From contig NZ_STGD01000009.1 of assembly GCF_005222755.1 (NCBI RefSeq), forward strand, positions 157,548 through 221,547: a DNA stretch of 64,000 nucleotides. The letters run 5' to 3'. Below the pieces are notes generated by a model. It made no database searches. It was not told the origin of the DNA and saw only the letters and a program-made list of their open reading frames with translations. This document shows positions 1 to 7,771 of this stretch, in pieces (the first letter of the stretch is position 1; every line of letters begins with the position of its first letter). Origin of the DNA: Roseomonas sp. HF4. GTDB lineage: Bacteria; Pseudomonadota; Alphaproteobacteria; Acetobacterales; Acetobacteraceae. Position numbers and translations under genes: made by a program.

Positions 1-32
1 CCTGCCGGGACGGGGAGGCCCGCGCGGCGCAT
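1..32 (-). CDS. murE: probable MurE N-terminus (partial, cut by window edge)
   Basis: An ATG at 32-30 on the minus strand overlaps the region just after the ftsI stop (39-37) and opens a frame reading MRRAGLPVPAG to the window edge. In dcw clusters ftsI is normally followed by murE, the UDP-MurNAc-tripeptide synthetase, and many alphaproteobacterial MurE proteins carry an LPVPAG-like stretch near the N-terminus. Only about ten codons are visible, so the assignment rests mainly on gene order. Confidence 0.4.
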   Translation of the reverse strand, partial: MRRAGLPVPA

Positions 33-36
33 GACG

Positions 37-1959
37 TCACCGAGGCGCAAGGCGCGCCTCCCGCTGCGAGCCGGGGCTGCGCGGGGCGGCGGTGGGGGCA
101 GCCTCGGCCGGCGCGGCGGGGCGCGCGGCAGGCGCGGGCGCGAGGCCCGGGATGCCGCGCCCGTTCATCGGCATGGCCAGCGCACGCTCGATCGCGGGCG
201 TCATCGGCTCCGGCATCAGGCCGAGGATCGGCGCGATACGCTGCACCACCATGCCGGCCGCCGGCGCGGCGACCCAGCCCGCGGTCGCGTAGCCGTGGCT
301 GCGCGCATTGGGCTTGGGCTCGTCCACCATGACGTAGATGGCGTAGCGCGGCGCATGCATCGGGAAGGCGCCGATGAAGGCGGCGATGCGCTTGTTCTGC
401 AGGTAGCCGCCGCGCGGGCCGGTCTTCTGCGCCGTGCCGGTCTTGCCGCCGACATAGTAGCCGGGCACCTCGGCGCTGCGGCCGGAGCCCGCGGTCACGA
501 CCAGGCGCATCATGCGGCGCACGAGGTCCGAGGTTCGCTCGCTGATCACGCGCGTGCCCTCGCGCGCCGTGCCGGGCGGCTGCGCCAGGATGGTCGGCTG
601 GCGGAGGATGCCGCCATTGACCAGGGTGGCGCCGGCGGTCGCGACATGCAGCGGTGTGACCGAGATGCCGTGGCCGAAGCCGATCGTCATGGTGTTGAGC
701 TCACGCCAGGTGCGCTGGCCGGGCACCAGCGGCAGGGCGCTCTCGGGCACCTCGATGCCCATGCGCCGCGTCATGCCCATGCGGTCCATGAAGTCGCGGT
801 GGCGGTTGACGCCGACCGCGGCCGCCATGTGCGCGGAGGCGAGGTTGGACGAATAGGCGAGGATCTCGGGCAGGGCGAGCCAGCGGTTCTTGCCGCGGAA
901 GTCGTTGATCTCGAAGCGGCCGACGCGGATCGGGCGGGACGCGTCATAGCCGCCCCAGGGCTGCACCGTGCCGTATTCCAGTGCCATCGCCGCCGTCAGC
1001 AGCTTGAAGGTCGAGCCCGGTTCGTAGACGCCGACCGTCGCGCGGTTGAAGCGCTGGTCCACGGTGGCGGCGCCGACGTCGTTGGCGTCGTAGTCGGGCA
1101 GGCTGACCATCGCCAGCACTTCTGAGGTGTGGACGTCCATCACCACGCCGGCGCCGCCGATGCCGTTGAACTCGGTGATCGCGCGCTGGATGCTCTCGCG
1201 CAGCGCGATCTGCACCCGGATGTCGAGCGAAAGGCGCAACTCCTGCGAGGCGTCGCGGCGCAGGCGCTCGTCGAAGGCGCGCTCGACGCCGGCGATGCCG
1301 TGGCCATCCACGTCGACGCCGCCGATGATGTGCGCGGCGGTCCGGCCCTGCGGGAAGAAGCGGCGCTCGGCTTCCTCGAAATAGAGGCCCGGGATGCCGA
1401 GCGCATTGACCTGCGCGACTTCCCGCGGGGTCAGCGCGCGGGCGATGTAGGAGAACTGCCGGTCGCCCGTGAGGCGCTGCACGAGGCGTTCCCGGTCGAG
1501 CTGCGGCAGGATCCGCTGCAGTCGCGCGGCTGCCTCCTCGGGGTTCAGGATGTGGCGCTGGTTCGCGTAGAGCGCGGTCAGCGGCAGCGTGACGGCCAGC
1601 ATCTCCCCGTTGCGGTCCATGACGGTGGCGCGGGAGACGGCGGCCTCGGCCGGCGGCGTGGGCGGGCGGGACAGCAGGGCCGCGCGGCGTGCCTCGGTCG
1701 GGTTCAGCACGGTGGCGAAGGCGAGCTTCAGCGCCACCGCGCCGAACAGCACCGAGAAGCCGAGGGCGGCGAGCACGAGGCGCCCGCGCGTGCGTTCGAG
1801 GATGGCGCGGCGCGCGAGGTCCGGCTGCGTGACGCGCACCACCGGGAACTGTGCCGGCTCCGTCCCGGTCGCGGCGGGGCGGCGCAGCATCGGCGCATGC
1901 GCCGGGGGCGAATGCGGCTCCGGCGCCGGGACCGGCGGTGGCGTCGGGATGTGATGCAT
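37..1959 (-). CDS. ftsI: peptidoglycan D,D-transpeptidase FtsI (PBP3)
   Basis: This 640-residue class B penicillin-binding protein cross-links septal peptidoglycan in the divisome. A Pro-rich cytoplasmic leader (about residues 1-45) precedes a single membrane anchor (about 61-83), a dimerisation/pedestal domain, and a transpeptidase domain with the three active-site motifs STFK (316-319), SSN (370-372) and KTG (506-508). The last 35 or so residues are Ala/Pro-rich. The ATG at 1959 begins MHHIPTPPP and lies 14 bp after the ftsL stop. The open frame extends upstream to 2568, but that part is low-complexity shadow of ftsL. The gene is in the mraZ-rsmH-ftsL-ftsI-murE order typical of dcw clusters. 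Confidence 0.96.
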   Translation of the reverse strand: MHHIPTPPPVPAPEPHSPPAHAPMLRRPAATGTEPAQFPVVRVTQPDLARRAILERTRGRLVLAALGFSVLFGAVALKLAFATVLNPTEARRAALLSRPPTPPAEAAVSRATVMDRNGEMLAVTLPLTALYANQRHILNPEEAAARLQRILPQLDRERLVQRLTGDRQFSYIARALTPREVAQVNALGIPGLYFEEAERRFFPQGRTAAHIIGGVDVDGHGIAGVERAFDERLRRDASQELRLSLDIRVQIALRESIQRAITEFNGIGGAGVVMDVHTSEVLAMVSLPDYDANDVGAATVDQRFNRATVGVYEPGSTFKLLTAAMALEYGTVQPWGGYDASRPIRVGRFEINDFRGKNRWLALPEILAYSSNLASAHMAAAVGVNRHRDFMDRMGMTRRMGIEVPESALPLVPGQRTWRELNTMTIGFGHGISVTPLHVATAGATLVNGGILRQPTILAQPPGTAREGTRVISERTSDLVRRMMRLVVTAGSGRSAEVPGYYVGGKTGTAQKTGPRGGYLQNKRIAAFIGAFPMHAPRYAIYVMVDEPKPNARSHGYATAGWVAAPAAGMVVQRIAPILGLMPEPMTPAIERALAMPMNGRGIPGLAPAPAARPAAPAEAAPTAAPRSPGSQREARLAPR

Positions 1960-1973
1960 CCGCCGCGGCCGGG

Positions 1974-2729
1974 CTAGCGGCCGCTGCCGGCGGGCAGCGT
2001 GGCGGCGCGCGCGACCGGCACCGGCGGCGCGAGGCCGAGGCCGCCGCCGAAGATCGACGCGGAGGGCGGCGCGGCGGCAACGACGCGGCGCGCCGCGGGC
2101 GGAGGCTCGGCCGGCTGGACATGCACCGCGCGCCGGACCGGCGCTTCGGGGGCCCGTGCCGGGCGCGGCGGCGCGGCGGCGGCGAGGCGGCGGGGCGGGA
2201 CGGCAGGCTCGGCGACCCCTTCGGCCGGGCGTTCCGCGTGGCGGAGGGCCGGTTCCGCGGCGCGCGCCGGCGCCTCGGCCGTGCGGGTCGGGTCTTCCGC
2301 GGCCGGCGGGGCCGGCTGCACGACGGCCAGGGCGGCAGGCGCCGCGGGAGCCGGTGCCACCGGCGCGCGCGGGGTGGCGGCGGCCAGCGCCGTCGCGGCT
2401 GACGCGGCCGGCGGCAGGAAGGAGGGCGGGCCCGCGAAGTCGCGCGCCGCGGGCAGGCGCTGGCGCATCTCGGCCATGCGCGCGAATTGCGCGGGCGCCA
2501 TGGGCTCGAGCGAGAGATGCCGCTGCGCGACCTGGCGCAGCCGCTCGGGCTCGTTCAGCAGGGCCCATTCGGCGGTCAGCACCTGGGTACGCTCGCGCGC
2601 TTGCTCGGTGTGGCGGTGGATCTCCCGCAGTTCGCGGTCGAGCTGCGAGACCGCGTGCTTGACCTGGTAGAGATACAGGCCGGCGCCCGCGGCGGCGGCG
2701 AGGCTGAGCAGCGTCAGGGGGCGGATCAT
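1974..2729 (-). CDS. ftsL: cell division protein FtsL, with long Ala/Pro-rich tail
   Basis: FtsL is a bitopic divisome protein that forms a coiled-coil complex with FtsB and FtsQ and activates FtsWI. Residues 1-22 form a short N-terminal membrane segment, followed by a charged heptad-like helix (about 25-65) and the [19 protein letters not shown] stretch typical of the family. Position between rsmH (4-bp ATGA overlap) and ftsI supports the call. The protein is 251 residues, whereas family members are usually about 90-130. The extra 140 or so residues are Ala/Pro/Arg-rich, of low complexity, and probably lie in the periplasm. Confidence 0.88.
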   Translation of the reverse strand: MIRPLTLLSLAAAAGAGLYLYQVKHAVSQLDRELREIHRHTEQARERTQVLTAEWALLNEPERLRQVAQRHLSLEPMAPAQFARMAEMRQRLPAARDFAGPPSFLPPAASAATALAAATPRAPVAPAPAAPAALAVVQPAPPAAEDPTRTAEAPARAAEPALRHAERPAEGVAEPAVPPRRLAAAAPPRPARAPEAPVRRAVHVQPAEPPPAARRVVAAAPPSASIFGGGLGLAPPVPVARAATLPAGSGR

Positions 2730-3664
2730 GCGGCCTCCTCCAGCCGTTCCAGCGCGCGCAGGCGGGCGGAACGGGCGCGGGGGTTGTGGGCGGTCTCAGC
2801 CTCGGCGGGGCGGAGTGCGCGCGGGGTCAGGAGGCGGAACCCCGGTGCCCTGCGCGCCGCCAGCGCGCCAGGGTCGTGGCGGGAGGCGCCGGTGCCGCGG
2901 CCCGCCGCTTCGGCCATGAAGCGCTTGGCGATGCGGTCTTCCAGCGAATGGAAGGCGACCACGACCAGCCGCCCGCCGGGTGCCAGCAGCCGCGCGGCGG
3001 CGGCGAGGCCACGCTCGACCTCGCCCAGCTCGTCGTTCACCGCGAGGCGCAGCGCCTGGAAGGACCGCGTCGCGCCGTCGATGCCGGACGGGTCGCGCGG
3101 CACCTTGCTCCGTACCAGGGCGGCGAGGTCGCCGGTCGTCGCGAAGGGCTGCTCGGCGCGGCGGGCGACGATGGCCTTGGCGATGCGGCGGGAGAAGCGT
3201 TCCTCGCCGAGGCGGAACAGGATGTCGGCGAGCTCGGCCTCGGGCAGCGTGTTCACGAGGTCCGCCGCGGACGGCCCCTGCTTCTCCATCCGCATGTCGA
3301 GCGGCCCGTCGGCGCGGAAGGAGAAGCCGCGCCCGGCCTCGTCGAGCTGGAACGATGAGACGCCGAGGTCCATCACCACGCCGTCGAGCGCGGTGACGCC
3401 GCGCGCGGCGAGGAGGTCGAGCATGTCGCCGAAGCGGCCCTTGATCAGGTGCAGGCGCGGCGCATGGCGCGCGACGAGGCCGGCGCCGCGGGCGATGGCG
3501 TCGGGGTCGCGGTCCATGGCGTAGAGCGTGCAGTGCGGGGCTGCGTCGAGGAACGCGGCCGCGTAGCCGCCGCCGCCGAAGGTGCAGTCGAGGTAGGTGG
3601 CGTCGTCGCGCGGCGCCAGCGTGGCCAGCACCTCGGCCAGCATGACGGGCAGGTGGCCGGTCAT
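2726..3664 (-). CDS. rsmH: 16S rRNA (cytosine(1402)-N(4))-methyltransferase RsmH
   Basis: RsmH (MraW) transfers a methyl group from S-adenosylmethionine to N4 of C1402 in the 16S rRNA decoding centre. The 312-residue protein opens with [16 protein letters not shown], then the [17 protein letters not shown]-binding motif (about 25-38), an [19 protein letters not shown] signature near 120-138, and a C-terminal [16 protein letters not shown] motif. Length matches the family. It overlaps mraZ upstream and ftsL downstream by 4 bp each, consistent with translational coupling in the dcw operon. Confidence 0.97.
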   Translation of the reverse strand: MTGHLPVMLAEVLATLAPRDDATYLDCTFGGGGYAAAFLDAAPHCTLYAMDRDPDAIARGAGLVARHAPRLHLIKGRFGDMLDLLAARGVTALDGVVMDLGVSSFQLDEAGRGFSFRADGPLDMRMEKQGPSAADLVNTLPEAELADILFRLGEERFSRRIAKAIVARRAEQPFATTGDLAALVRSKVPRDPSGIDGATRSFQALRLAVNDELGEVERGLAAAARLLAPGGRLVVVAFHSLEDRIAKRFMAEAAGRGTGASRHDPGALAARRAPGFRLLTPRALRPAEAETAHNPRARSARLRALERLEEAA

Positions 3665-4128
3665 GGCGCAGCCCCCGGCGCGCGGGGGGCGGGCAGCGTC
3701 AGGTTGCCGGCGCGGGCGCGCTCGCGCGCCTCGGCCAGGTGCGCCGCGGCGCGCGCGCTGTCCCAGATCTGGAAGGACCGGTTGGCGCCGAGGATGGTCA
3801 CGGCCTCCCCCAGGCCGAGCCCGGCCACGAGGTCGGGTGGCAGCACCAGGCGGCCTTCCGCATCCGGGCGCGCATACTGCGCGCCGGCGAACAGCGAGGC
3901 GCCGAGGTCGTTGGCGCCGGCCGAGAAGATGTCGAGGCGGTCATGGCTTTCGGCGAGCAGCTCGAAGGCGGGCTCCGGCCAGCATTCGATGCACTCGAGC
4001 TGGTACGAGCGGAACAGCACGATCTGCGCGCTGCCCTGGGCCTCGAGCCGGGCGCGGAAGGGCGCAGGCACCGAGATGCGGCCTTTCTTGTCCAGCTTGA
4101 CATTGTGCGTGCCCAGGAACCGGGTCAT
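3661..4128 (-). CDS. mraZ: division/cell wall cluster transcriptional repressor MraZ
   Basis: MraZ is the AbrB/SpoVT-like DNA-binding protein that represses its own dcw operon. The 155-residue protein starts [22 protein letters not shown] and contains a second SpoVT-type repeat ([19 protein letters not shown], about residues 88-106). The ATG at 4128 follows a G-rich Shine-Dalgarno-like stretch. It is the first gene of the minus-strand operon and overlaps rsmH by 4 bp. The spaced GGGA repeats at 4265-4319 are candidate MraZ boxes. Confidence 0.95.
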   Translation of the reverse strand: MTRFLGTHNVKLDKKGRISVPAPFRARLEAQGSAQIVLFRSYQLECIECWPEPAFELLAESHDRLDIFSAGANDLGASLFAGAQYARPDAEGRLVLPPDLVAGLGLGEAVTILGANRSFQIWDSARAAAHLAEARERARAGNLTLPAPRAPGAAP

Positions 4129-4443
4129 CGCCCCCCGCGTGCGGCCACGCGCGCCGCGTCCAACCTGCTGTTCCGTTCCGGTTCAGCGGCCGGCGAGGCC
4201 CCCCGACCCCGCCGGCTCGCCCGACCATCCCGCTCCTGATCCCGCTCGCCCCCCCGAGCGTCCTGGGATCATCACGGGATGACATGGGATAACATGGGAA
4301 AACGCGGGACAGCAAGGGAGAAACGCTGGTGTCGTTTTCGGGGTCGTTCAGGAAAACATAGTGAATCAAGGGAATTGCCGCATGAGTCTGCATGGGGTTC
4401 TGAGCAAAGGCGAATGTTTTGCGCCTTCCGGCAGGGGAAGGGC
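4129..4443. other. mraZ upstream region between dcw operon and rnpB
   Basis: This 315-bp gap should contain the dcw promoter for the minus strand and the 3' processing/termination region of rnpB. Apart from the GGGA ladder, it holds a C-rich tract near 4190-4258 and a small hairpin (CCTTCC near 4423-4428 with GGAAGG near 4434-4440) just beyond the rnpB 3' end. No convincing reading frame is seen. Confidence 0.5.
4265..4319. promoter_or_regulatory. candidate MraZ-box array upstream of mraZ
   Basis: Six GGGA units start at 4265, 4276, 4286, 4296, 4306 and 4316; the last five are exactly 10 bp apart, i.e. one helical turn. MraZ is known to bind direct TGGG-type repeats with about 10-bp period in dcw promoters. 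The repeats read GGGA on the plus strand while the operon runs on the minus strand. They lie 137-191 bp upstream of the mraZ ATG. Function is inferred. Confidence 0.6.
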
Positions 4444-4860
4444 GGCGTCAGGCGGCCTGTAAGCCGGGTTCTGTCGTGGCCTTGCGGCCACGGACGGCCA
4501 TTCCTCTGGAGCCCGCATCGCTGCGGGCTTCGCGCGGCCAACCCGGGCGGAAGGGCGGAACCGCCCCTGCGACAGCGCCCGAAGGCACCTCGCCGTCCGC
4601 CCCTATTCGGCCTTGCTCCCGGTGGGGTTTGCCGTGCCGCCGCCGTTGCCGGAAGCGCGGTGGGCTCTTACCCCACCGTTTCACCCTTGCCGCGGGGTGT
4701 CGCCCCGAGGGGAGCCACGCCGCGGCGGTCTGTTCTCTGTGGCACTTTCCCTGGGGTCGCCCCCGCCGGTCGTTGACCGGCACCGTGGTTCCGTGGAGCC
4801 CGGACTTTCCTCCAGCGCGGGATCGCTCCCGCGCCAGCGGCCGCCCAGCCGTCTGACGCC
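4444..4860 (-). ncRNA. rnpB: RNase P RNA (bacterial class A)
   Basis: RNase P RNA is the catalytic subunit that trims the 5' leader of tRNA precursors. On the minus strand the universally conserved GAGGAAAGTCCGGGCTCC is present near 4812-4795, and the 3' region has ACAGAACCCGGCTTAC near 4473-4458. The ends pair as P1: GGCGUCAG (4860-4853) with CUGACGCC (4451-4444). The roughly 417-nt length fits type A RNAs. End positions are taken from the P1 helix and could be off by a few bases. Confidence 0.95.
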
Positions 4861-4918
4861 GGGGGTCGTCTGCGCCCGCGCGGGGCCCTCCGTCAAGCCC
4901 GCGCGCGGGTGCTTCGCG

Positions 4919-5890
4919 TCATTGCGGGCGGATGCCGGCGGCGCCCGCGGCGGCGCCCCACTTCTCCATCTCGGCCTGAACGAAGCGGCGCATCTCCTCG
5001 GGTGAGTTGGACACGATCTCGGCGCCGAGCGTGCGGTGGCGCTCGATCACCGCCGGCGTGCGCAGCGCCGCGCGGATGTCGGCATTGAGTTTCGCCAGCA
5101 CTGCCGGCGGCAGGTTTGCCGGCGCGATGATCATGCCCCAGGTCGCGGCCTCGAAGCCTGGCAGCAGGGCCTCGGCCATGGTCGGCACGTCGGGTAGCTG
5201 CGGGCTGCGCTGCGCGCCGGTGGTGGCCAGCGCCTTCAGCGTGCCCGCCTGGATGTGCGGCAGCGCCGCCGGCACCGTGTCGAACATGATGTTCACGCGG
5301 TTGGCGATCAGGTCGGGATGCGCCTGGGTGCTGCCGCGATAGGGCACGTATTCCAGCGTGATGCTGGTGCGCTGCGCGAACAGCACGGGTGCCAGGCGCA
5401 CCACGCCGCCGGTGCCGGCGAAGGTGACGCCGGGGTTGCGCCTGGCGTGGTCCACCAGCTCCGCCGGCGTGTTCGGCGCGAAGGCACGCGGCGCGCAGAG
5501 CACGAGCGGCGTCGCCGTGGTCTGCGTCACGAAGGTGAAGTCGCGCATCGTGTCGAAGGGCAGCCGGTAGAAGGCGGCATTGACCGGATGCCCGACCGAG
5601 ACCAGGCCGAGCGTGTGGCCATCGGCCGGCGCACGCGCCACCAACTCGGTGCCGATCACGCCATCCGCGCCGGCGCGGTTCTCGACCGGCACGGGCTGGC
5701 CCCAGGCGGCAGCGAGCGGTTCGGAAATCAGCCGGGCGGTGATGTCCGAGACGCCGCCCGGCGTATAGGGGACGACGATGCGCACGGCGCGGGACGGGAA
5801 GGCGGACTGGGCGCGGGCGCGCCCGGACGTTCCAAGCAGGGCCGGGGCGGCGAGCAGCGAGCCCCCGAATGCCCGGCGGGTGATGGTCAT
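4919..5890 (-). CDS. TctC/Bug-family tripartite tricarboxylate transporter substrate-binding protein
   Basis: This 323-residue periplasmic receptor belongs to the Bug/TctC family, which delivers carboxylates to TTT transporters or acts in sensing. A twin-arginine-like signal peptide (ITRRAFGGSLLAAPALLG...ARAQ) is followed by the family blocks FPSRAVRIVVPYTPGGVSDITARL, GQPVPVENRAGADGVIG and FDTVPAALPHIQAG. No TctA or TctB membrane gene is nearby, so it is an orphan receptor, common in this family. The ligand cannot be predicted. Confidence 0.92.
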   Translation of the reverse strand: MTITRRAFGGSLLAAPALLGTSGRARAQSAFPSRAVRIVVPYTPGGVSDITARLISEPLAAAWGQPVPVENRAGADGVIGTELVARAPADGHTLGLVSVGHPVNAAFYRLPFDTMRDFTFVTQTTATPLVLCAPRAFAPNTPAELVDHARRNPGVTFAGTGGVVRLAPVLFAQRTSITLEYVPYRGSTQAHPDLIANRVNIMFDTVPAALPHIQAGTLKALATTGAQRSPQLPDVPTMAEALLPGFEAATWGMIIAPANLPPAVLAKLNADIRAALRTPAVIERHRTLGAEIVSNSPEEMRRFVQAEMEKWGAAAGAAGIRPQ

Positions 5891-5931
5891 GGCGTTGTCT
5901 CTCCCTTTGGGCTGGTCGCCCGGAGGGATGC

Positions 5932-6128
5932 TAGTGCAGGGCGGCGGCGGGCGCGCGGGGCGTGTCGCCTGGGTCGCCGCCGGTCAGCGCGTCCCGGACG
6001 GCGTTGCGCAGGAGGCCGGCGCCGATCCAGGCGCATGGCGGGCCATGCGCGGCGACCGCGGCAAGCGCCGCGTGCAGATGCGGCTGTGCGGCGATGAAGT
6101 GCGCGAGGTCGGCCGCGCGCGCAACGCC
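5932..6128 (-). pseudogene. relic of a nucleotidyltransferase-family protein (PF06042-like)
   Basis: Directly after the TAG of the amidase gene the same minus-strand frame stays open for about 60 codons, ending with TAG at 5934-5932. It reads DLAHFIAAQPHLHAAL, then AAVAAHGPPCAWIGAGLLRN and AVRDALTG. The WIGAGLLRNAVRDALTG block resembles the WIGAGFVRNAVWDRLHG-type signature at the N-terminus of PF06042 nucleotidyltransferases. There is no start codon in the segment, and the rest of the usual protein of about 190 residues is missing. It therefore looks like a decayed remnant. Readthrough from the amidase would append it to that protein. Confidence 0.5.
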
Positions 6129-6809
6129 CTATCCGCAGAGTGCCGCCACCGCCGCGATGCGGGCGCGGGTGGCGGCATCGGCGACGCCAACTGCGCGCGG
6201 CGGCAGCCAGTGGCGCTGGAACGCCGTGACCAGCACGGGCAGCGGCAGGTCCGTGCGGTAGCCGATGGCCTCGAGCAGCGGCAGCGTCGCGGCCTCCGGC
6301 GGCGGCGCCGGCTCGCCGTCGGGCCAGAGGCCGACGCCGTTGCGCGCCAGGCCTTCCCAGTCGAACAACTCCCCCGGGTCCTGCTTGCGGTCCGGCGCGA
6401 TGTCGCTGTGGCCGACGACGTTGCGCGCCGGGATCGGGTGGCGTGCCAGGATGTCGAGGCAGAGGTCGCAGACTGCCGCCATCTGCAGCGCCGGGAAGTC
6501 GCGGTAGCCCCATTCGTGGCCGGGGTTGACGACCTCGATCCCGATGGAGCGCGCATTGAGCCCCGTGTGGCCGCGCCAGTGGGAGACGCCGGCATGGGCC
6601 GCGCGCCTGTCCTCGGACACAAGGCGGAGGATGCGGCCATCTTCCTCGACGACATAGTGGCAGGACACCTTGGCCGCCGGGTCGCGCAGCCGGTCGATCG
6701 CGTCCTGCCCCGTGCGCATGCCCGTGTAGTGCAGCACCAGCATGTCGACCGGCGTGCCGTCGGGCCGCGCGTCGTGATTGGGGCTGGGTGCCTCCGTGAC
6801 GGTCACCAC
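6129..6809 (-). CDS. N-acetylmuramoyl-L-alanine amidase (AmpD-like, Amidase_2)
   Basis: The Amidase_2 fold cleaves the bond between MurNAc and L-Ala in peptidoglycan or in recycled anhydro-muropeptides. The protein shows PSPNHDARPDG, the zinc-ligand LHYTGM block, SCHYVVEEDGRILRLV, WRGHTGLNARSIGIEVVNPG, and VGHSDIAPDRKQDPGELFDW carrying further zinc and catalytic residues. No signal peptide is seen, which suits a cytoplasmic AmpD-type recycling enzyme. I chose the GTG at 6809 because homologues begin just before the PSPN block. A TTG at 6827 would add six residues. Confidence 0.9.
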   Translation of the reverse strand: MVTVTEAPSPNHDARPDGTPVDMLVLHYTGMRTGQDAIDRLRDPAAKVSCHYVVEEDGRILRLVSEDRRAAHAGVSHWRGHTGLNARSIGIEVVNPGHEWGYRDFPALQMAAVCDLCLDILARHPIPARNVVGHSDIAPDRKQDPGELFDWEGLARNGVGLWPDGEPAPPPEAATLPLLEAIGYRTDLPLPVLVTAFQRHWLPPRAVGVADAATRARIAAVAALCG

Positions 6810-6820
6810 GGAAGTGCAGG

Positions 6821-6867
6821 CATCCAAAGAAGGAGGGGGGCTCGGGGGGCGTTCCCTCCCCCCGACC
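6821..6867. repeat. G-rich palindromic intergenic repeat, family 1 (single arm)
   Basis: AAAGAAGGAGGGGGG is followed by a hairpin, CGGGGGG/CCCCCCG, at about 6843-6864. The same layout recurs near 16034-16170, 28905-28975 and 34336-34450. It lies immediately after the djlA-like stop (6877, minus strand) and may act as that gene's terminator. Confidence 0.6.
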
Positions 6868-6876
6868 TGCGCGCCG

Positions 6877-7644
6877 TCACAGCTTCCGTTCCCGCTTGAT
6901 CCGGTCCCACGCCGCGTTGATGTCCGCGACCTTGGCCGTGGCGCGCTTGACGAATTCCTCCGGCACCCCGCGGGAGGCGAGGCTGTCCGGGTGATTCTCC
7001 CGCATCAACTGCTTCCAGGCCGCGCGCACCTGTTCGTCGGAGGCTTCCCGCGTCAGGCCGAGGACGGGGTAGGGGTCCTCGAAGTCCTGCGCGCTGACGC
7101 CGCGCGGCGTGCCGCCCTTGGCGCGTTGCCAGGCCGCGGCGTCCAGGCCGAAGCGCGCATGGATGCCGCGCAGCATGGCGCCTTCGGATGTCGTCACCGG
7201 CCCGTCGGCGCGCGCGATCCGTACCAGGGCCGCCAGCACGTCCTCGAGCATCGCCTTGTTGTCGGCGAAGACCTCGCCGAGGCGCTCGGCGAAGGGCTCC
7301 CATCCCTCGGCGCTCTCGCGCGCCTGGTCGAACAGGCGGCCGACGTCGCGGAGGCTTTCCTCGGGCACGCGGAACATCTGGCGGAAGGCCTCGATCTCCG
7401 CGCGCTTCACGGGCCCGTCCGCCTTGGCGAGCTTGGCAGCCAGCACGACGATCGAAAAGGAGAACAGGTTCTCCTTGCCGCCCAGCATGTGGACCATGTC
7501 GGCGGCATTGGGCGGGATGCGGCCGGCGCCCGGCATTGCGCCCTGGTCGGCCGCGTGGCCGACCGCCGCGCCCACCATCGCGCCGAAGGGCCCGCCCATG
7601 GCGAAGCCCGCCATGCTGCCCAGGATCTTGCCCCAGAAGCTCAT
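6877..7644 (-). CDS. DjlA-like cochaperone (TerB + J domain)
   Basis: This 255-residue protein combines an N-terminal glycine-rich hydrophobic segment (about 1-35, GFAMGGPFGAMVGAAVGHAAD), a central TerB-like helical domain (about 60-165, with VVLAAKLAKADGPVKRAEIEAF) and a C-terminal J domain (about 185-255). The J domain has DPYPVLGLTREASDEQVRAAW and the HPD motif in ENHPDSL. J domains stimulate the ATPase of DnaK. The architecture is that of membrane-anchored DjlA. It stands alone on the minus strand, followed by a family 1 G-rich hairpin. Confidence 0.9.
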   Translation of the reverse strand: MSFWGKILGSMAGFAMGGPFGAMVGAAVGHAADQGAMPGAGRIPPNAADMVHMLGGKENLFSFSIVVLAAKLAKADGPVKRAEIEAFRQMFRVPEESLRDVGRLFDQARESAEGWEPFAERLGEVFADNKAMLEDVLAALVRIARADGPVTTSEGAMLRGIHARFGLDAAAWQRAKGGTPRGVSAQDFEDPYPVLGLTREASDEQVRAAWKQLMRENHPDSLASRGVPEEFVKRATAKVADINAAWDRIKRERKL

Positions 7645-7771
7645 ATCCGCGGGTTCCTAGCATGGCGGGCGGCGCGCGTCAGGCGTGTCCTGGCGCACGG
7701 TCCGGGCAAACGGACGGATGGCGCGCGCCGGGCGTTGCGCTAGCGTCATTGTAATATCGGAGGTCCCGCCC

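Noticed and set aside
31..1125. Long plus-strand open frame antisense to ftsI
   Set aside because: Arg/Gly/Ala-rich translation without family signal; it is a by-product of high G+C on the strand opposite a clear penicillin-binding protein. Many similar long antisense frames in the window were dropped for the same reason.
4448..4783. Open frames within the rnpB region
   Set aside because: They overlap highly conserved RNase P RNA helices on both strands and show no protein family features.
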